Part shown: piece after piece, positions 10,052 to 13,647 of the stretch
How positions within the stretch are numbered: the stretch's first letter is position 1
Layout of the letters: each line of letters opens with the position of its first letter
NCBI GenBank assembly: GCA_910592205.1
Contig: CAJVPJ010000989.1
Coordinates: forward strand, 1-13,647
Direction of reading: 5' to 3'
Length of the DNA: 13,647 nt
DNA from: Paraglomus occultum
Lineage: Eukaryota; Glomeromycota; Glomeromycetes; Paraglomerales; Paraglomeraceae
The notes under the pieces: generated by a model
Told to the model about the DNA's origin: nothing
The model's database searches: none
The model's input: only the letters and a program-made list of their open reading frames with translations
Position numbers and translations under genes: made by a program

Positions 10052-10541
10052 TGTAATAATAATGAGCATTATTGTTTGTTGCAATCTGATTATTACGTAA
10101 GCGCCGAAACCGGACTTGGAATTTAATTGGTAGACCTACCTACAAACACGAAATGCCCAACATTTTTATTCCCATCTTACATTCTCGTCCAGTCGCTGTC
10201 AGTTCAAGCATTTAGTCAACGTCTTAATAAGCGTAGAAGTCAGGTTTAAATAACTATTTACGTGTATAGTCAATATGTCCAAGTTGCTCTTTATAATCAA
10301 GGAGAAATACTTCGAGGCCAGCATCGTATTCAAACACTGATAATAATGTCGTAATAAACATTTCCTACTTGACTTTCGAACCATCTAAATTAATGTTTAA
10401 TCTTTACGCTGGTGACTATCTGCTTTTCAGCAGAGTCATTATTTTGCTTGTTCGAGTTAACATTTGAAGAGTTGCACATTTTCAATATTGATATGTGACT
10501 TTCGACTATGGGAAAGACTTCTGCATGTCACTTTGTTCCTT

Positions 10542-10571
10542 AATTAGGATAAATTAAATCGTGTCCTAATT
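10542..10571. repeat. 8 bp inverted repeat with 14 bp loop
   Basis: AATTAGGA (10542-10549) pairs perfectly with TCCTAATT (10564-10571). It could form a hairpin in either strand, with no gene nearby to link it to. Confidence 0.45.
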
Positions 10572-10858
10572 TATACTTTTTCTATCAATAGGATGCCTTA
10601 GCTTGTTACTACAACAAATTTGTACGTTCAGAGCGCGTTTACGTTCAAGAATTTGTTTTAAATCTGCAAAACCCACAGTCTCATAAGACTGAAGGCGAAT
10701 AAGCGGTCACAAGATTGCTTATGATTTCTTGCCGTTCCAATGATAAGGGCGGCAAAGACAATCTCGATACTTACCCCTGATCCGGCTACTTACGGTATAA
10801 TAACATGAATTACGAGTCAACGCAGAAACTCATGTTTATATCGGATATTGCGAGATCC

Positions 10859-10941
10859 GAGGTCAGACCTCAGGGAGGATTAGGCAGATAACTGCTGCTC
10901 CGCAGATGATAAGGAGTTTCAGTTAGTATTAGGCAAATAAC
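10859..10941. repeat. Small repeat cluster: palindrome plus a 14 bp direct repeat
   Basis: GAGGTC-A-GACCTC (10859-10871) is a palindrome around one base. Just after it ATTAGGCAGATAAC (10879-10892) recurs as ATTAGGCAAATAAC (10928-10941), 49 bp apart with one mismatch. This patch is more GC-rich than the spacer and may be a fragment of an old mobile element; the family is unknown. Confidence 0.4.
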
Positions 10942-13006
10942 AATTACCTGTGCGGAACTGGTTTGAAAATGGCTTCAGTGGCGTCAATGAAAACATTTAG
11001 AGAATGTTTAATGCATACATACACACATTCTATAAACAGCAAGAAGTAAACTTTGCATAAGACTGGATAGCCAGCTAAGTAGAAGTTATACTGTATCCGA
11101 CAACAAATCTTGGAGCAGACAAGTAAGCCTAACGTTGGTCTCTTCTTGGCTCTGCAGAAGTAGTGAAATCACATACATATTCGATCAAGTTGTACGGTTT
11201 GGTAAAGTAAGATTGCTTTATTAAGAAGTCTTTATTAAAATTTATTTATCTGCGTTTATACTGTCTTTGTGTAATATTTTTTGTTATTATTTCTGAACTA
11301 AAGTATTTTACTAACAAATCAAACACGCTTACCAATTATGAGCTGTGAAAGCTGCTGCCGATATTCTATCATTACCAGTTACCTGGTATTACAACGCAGT
11401 AAATCAAGAAAAGTTTGATCTGAATGCGCAACCAAAAACTATTAACCCTTTTCGAATAAGAAATTGTTTAGATACTGTATTATATAGAAATCAAATTGTA
11501 CCAGAAAAGAAGAGGCTGAAAATTTGTATTCTGAAACTGCTTTACTATGTCCCTCACGTCTAACCAGATTTATTATCAGAATTGGCGAACAATACAGTGT
11601 ATTGTCTTCAAAACATTGTTACACGGCAAGATTTCTTTAGAGTTTCATTTTGATCGACGTTGTAGGTATAATAACAGGAAATAGAGGCGGTTTCTGGCAA
11701 GTTAAAGTGGCTTTTCGAGACAAAATTTAAATTATTTTTTACTCATCAATATATATCAGTATTGTTATACAATGATGCATTATATCAAAGTAGTTAATGT
11801 ACGATTCTAATTCCACGACTAGCCAAATAACACGAAAATAACACAAGAACTTTTTAAAATACTCTGTGTCAAATATGGCATGCAAATACACCGTGTAAAA
11901 AACCCAGACATTTTAATGTTGTCATTGTTCTTTAATTTCATAAACAGGCTTTAATTGAAATATAAAATAACTAAATTTATGTGTTTAATTATAGGCTCAC
12001 AACGTCGCCGCATTGACTTTCGCCAAATTGATTATGAATATGTATTCACATTTCCACCGTAAACCTTTCAAGTTATCAATGATCCAACGAAAATTTTGTA
12101 AATATCGTTAATCAATCCATTATTCCAAAACAATCTCTCGCAAAACTCTTTGGCAATGCGACTCGTATTGTTTTGTTCACTATCTTGTTGAATCGAGCGT
12201 TCTGTTAGTATCTCGGTATGTTTTGAGAGAGTTTGACATGATCATTTGGCATACACTATCCGTTGAAAGCAAAATACACTTTTTTTTTTCTCTTGCTGAA
12301 AAAATATTCGGTTCTTTTTGTTACACACTACTGTATAATTCGCCATAGTGCAGCCAGTACTGTTTATTAACCGGTAACAAACTTGACTAATCAGGTAGCT
12401 TATGCTGTCGAGATTCTAATTCGTTCGCAGACTTTCGGTCATCATTTTAATGTAATAACTAATACTAATAGAACGAATAACGTTTTATTGAGTGATGACT
12501 AATATAAACCTTGTCCGCGATAGTCATATTGTTAATCATGGAATACTGATGTATTGACCAGCCATCGAATAGTCCTGATATTAACCTAATAGAGCATAGT
12601 TAAAATTAATGTAGCAAGATGATGATTAATAAATTAAGACGTTTTATGGTAATAAAAAAATGTGTCAAAGTAATAATAATAATTTTTCATAAATAAAATC
12701 AAGTTATTTGAGTCCCCGATTCACTTGCTCATTGCAAGATCCTGCCTACACTGTATCTTAACAGAAGATAACCAACGCGTCGTCAAGTAAGTTAAGCTAA
12801 GATGGTGGAGGATTATTTCCGCTCGTTCTATAATGAGAATACACATATAGACATATTAATATGTTAATTGTTGGTCTGTTCCTACTACATCATTAGTCAT
12901 GATACTTGTTTGAGTATTTGTGATTATGATTCTTACCCCTCAAAGCACAATCATTAAATTGTCAAAAGTGACTCTTACTTATACACAAGGCTTATAAAGC
13001 TTTCCA

Positions 13007-13570
13007 CTAAGCATGTTTTGCATCTTTGCTTTGATACAGTTTGTTTAATTCTTGAACTTTACTTTTTAACTTGAATCTATCATCATATTGTAAACATAGA
13101 TCTTATTTTTTGCCTTAGCATATCCTTGATCAGCTGCCTTTTCATATAGCTCAATTACAATTGCTTTTTTCTACTCCAATTCCATACTCATAACAGTAAG
13201 CAAGCATATATTTATGTCCCTGTGCATAGCCTTGTCCAGTTACTCTCTGAATATGAAAGAGTTCGACAGCTTTTTGATAATTTGTTTCTATGCCAATTCC
13301 AAGTACAAGTCGATAACACTCACCAAGATTGCTTTGTGCAACAAAATTATGAACATCTTAGCTGCTTTTTGAAACAATTCGGCTCCTTATGCTTATCTTT
13401 CTCTACTCCAACTCCAAATATATAATAATAACACCAACCAAGATTAGTTTGTGCATCAGTGTTTCCTTGTTCAGCAGCTTTTTGATACCATTCAACTGCC
13501 TTTTGTTCATCTTTTCTACTCCAGTTTTACTTTCATAACACCAACCAAGATGAAGTTGTGCTTGAGTATA
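13007..13570 (-). pseudogene. Sel1-repeat (TPR-like) protein gene, decayed C-terminal part
   Basis: Minus-strand reading gives about four to five Sel1 repeats scattered over different frames. Segments in order are YTQAQLHLGWCYESKTGVEK, then DEQKAVEWYQKAAEQGNTDA with QTNLGWCYYYIFGVGVEKD, then DVHNFVAQSNLGECYRLVLG, then YQKAVELF with GHKYMLAYCYEYGIGVEK, then ELYEKAADQGYAKAKNKI. A charged tail DRFKLKSKVQELNKLYQSKD ends at TAG (13009-13007). Sel1 repeats are paired helices acting as protein-binding scaffolds; in Glomeromycotina they often follow a kinase domain. About five frameshifts, including a one-base loss in the A-run of GVEK/DEQ (near 13520), prevent translation. Homology stops abruptly near 13570, so the N-terminal part is lost or beyond the window. 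Sequencing error is unlikely as the sole cause, because the 6.7 kb coding sequence of the neighbouring carboxylase has no such break. Confidence 0.8.
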
Positions 13571-13647
13571 TTGTGAGGATCAAGAGCCTAAGATGACGTA
13601 TTCCTCTCTGAATTTGCTGCGGAACGATAGGTGTCACCAACAACGGT
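13571..13647. other. Unassigned edge sequence
   Basis: Sel1 similarity ends at about 13570. The remaining 77 bases are more GC-rich and open in one frame on each strand, but too short to identify. They may be an inserted element that truncated the Sel1 gene. Confidence 0.3.

Larger units (their letters stand above)
8937..13006. other. AT-rich spacer of about 4.1 kb with no recognisable gene
   Basis: I found no recognisable protein family, tRNA or rRNA on either strand. Open stretches are short: 87 codons minus at 8926-9189, 83 codons minus at 9201-9452, 61 codons minus at 10199-10384, and a plus-strand stretch at 11342-11563 with no ATG at its start. None has a motif I know. Two short minus-strand stretches (9654-9758 and 12068-12241) look more protein-like and are discussed as findings. 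Other contents are small palindromes, a T10 run near 12280 and an (AAT)-rich run near 12677. The part next to 8937 should contain the upstream promoter of the carboxylase gene. Confidence 0.55.

Noticed and set aside
10370-10384. GGTTCGAAAG on the minus strand as a tRNA B box
   Set aside because: The required trailing CC is missing and no cloverleaf or A box could be laid out around it.
11342-11563. Plus-strand 72-codon frame beginning with GTG
   Set aside because: There is no ATG at its start and a stop lies directly upstream. GTG starts are not expected in a fungal nuclear gene. No motif recognised, though composition is fairly protein-like.
13222-13425. Plus-strand 67-codon frame
   Set aside because: It is the antisense of the Sel1-repeat pseudogene, whose minus-strand repeats are clear.

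Overview
This window looks like nuclear DNA of an early-diverging fungus, most likely an arbuscular mycorrhizal fungus (Glomeromycotina). Three signs support this: AT-rich spacers, a fungal-type multidomain acetyl-CoA carboxylase with short GT-AG introns, and a decayed Sel1-repeat gene whose repeats resemble the large Sel1 families of Glomeromycotina. Tigger/pogo transposon debris fits but is not specific. The taxonomic call is an inference; there is no rRNA or other marker here.

Layout. Positions 1-459 hold the 3' end of a Tigger/pogo-type DNA transposon: a broken transposase C-terminus, then an inverted-repeat end. Positions 540-906 hold a non-autonomous inverted-repeat element (MITE-like). 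Positions 907-1788 contain only a weak minus-strand open stretch and presumably the 3' UTR of the next gene. Positions 1789-8884 (minus strand) carry a complete, intact acetyl-CoA carboxylase gene in four exons. The three introns (75, 126 and 154 bp) can be placed to the base because reading frame and protein conservation both continue across every junction; the spliced product is 2246 aa. A TATA-like box lies about 45 bp upstream of the start codon. Positions 8885-13006 are a 4.1 kb AT-rich spacer in which I recognise no gene, only short open stretches, small palindromes and short repeats. Positions 13007-13570 (minus strand) are a Sel1-repeat pseudogene with several frameshifts, ending in a short charged C-terminal tail. 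The last 77 bases are unassigned.

How it works together. Only the carboxylase is convincingly functional. It converts acetyl-CoA to malonyl-CoA, and keeps the biotin carboxylase, biotin carrier, central and carboxyltransferase regions plus a Snf1/AMPK-type serine motif in the central region. The flanks are a typical repeat-rich landscape of mobile-element remnants and a dead member of an expanded gene family. I see no operon, defence system, CRISPR array or other new multigene system.
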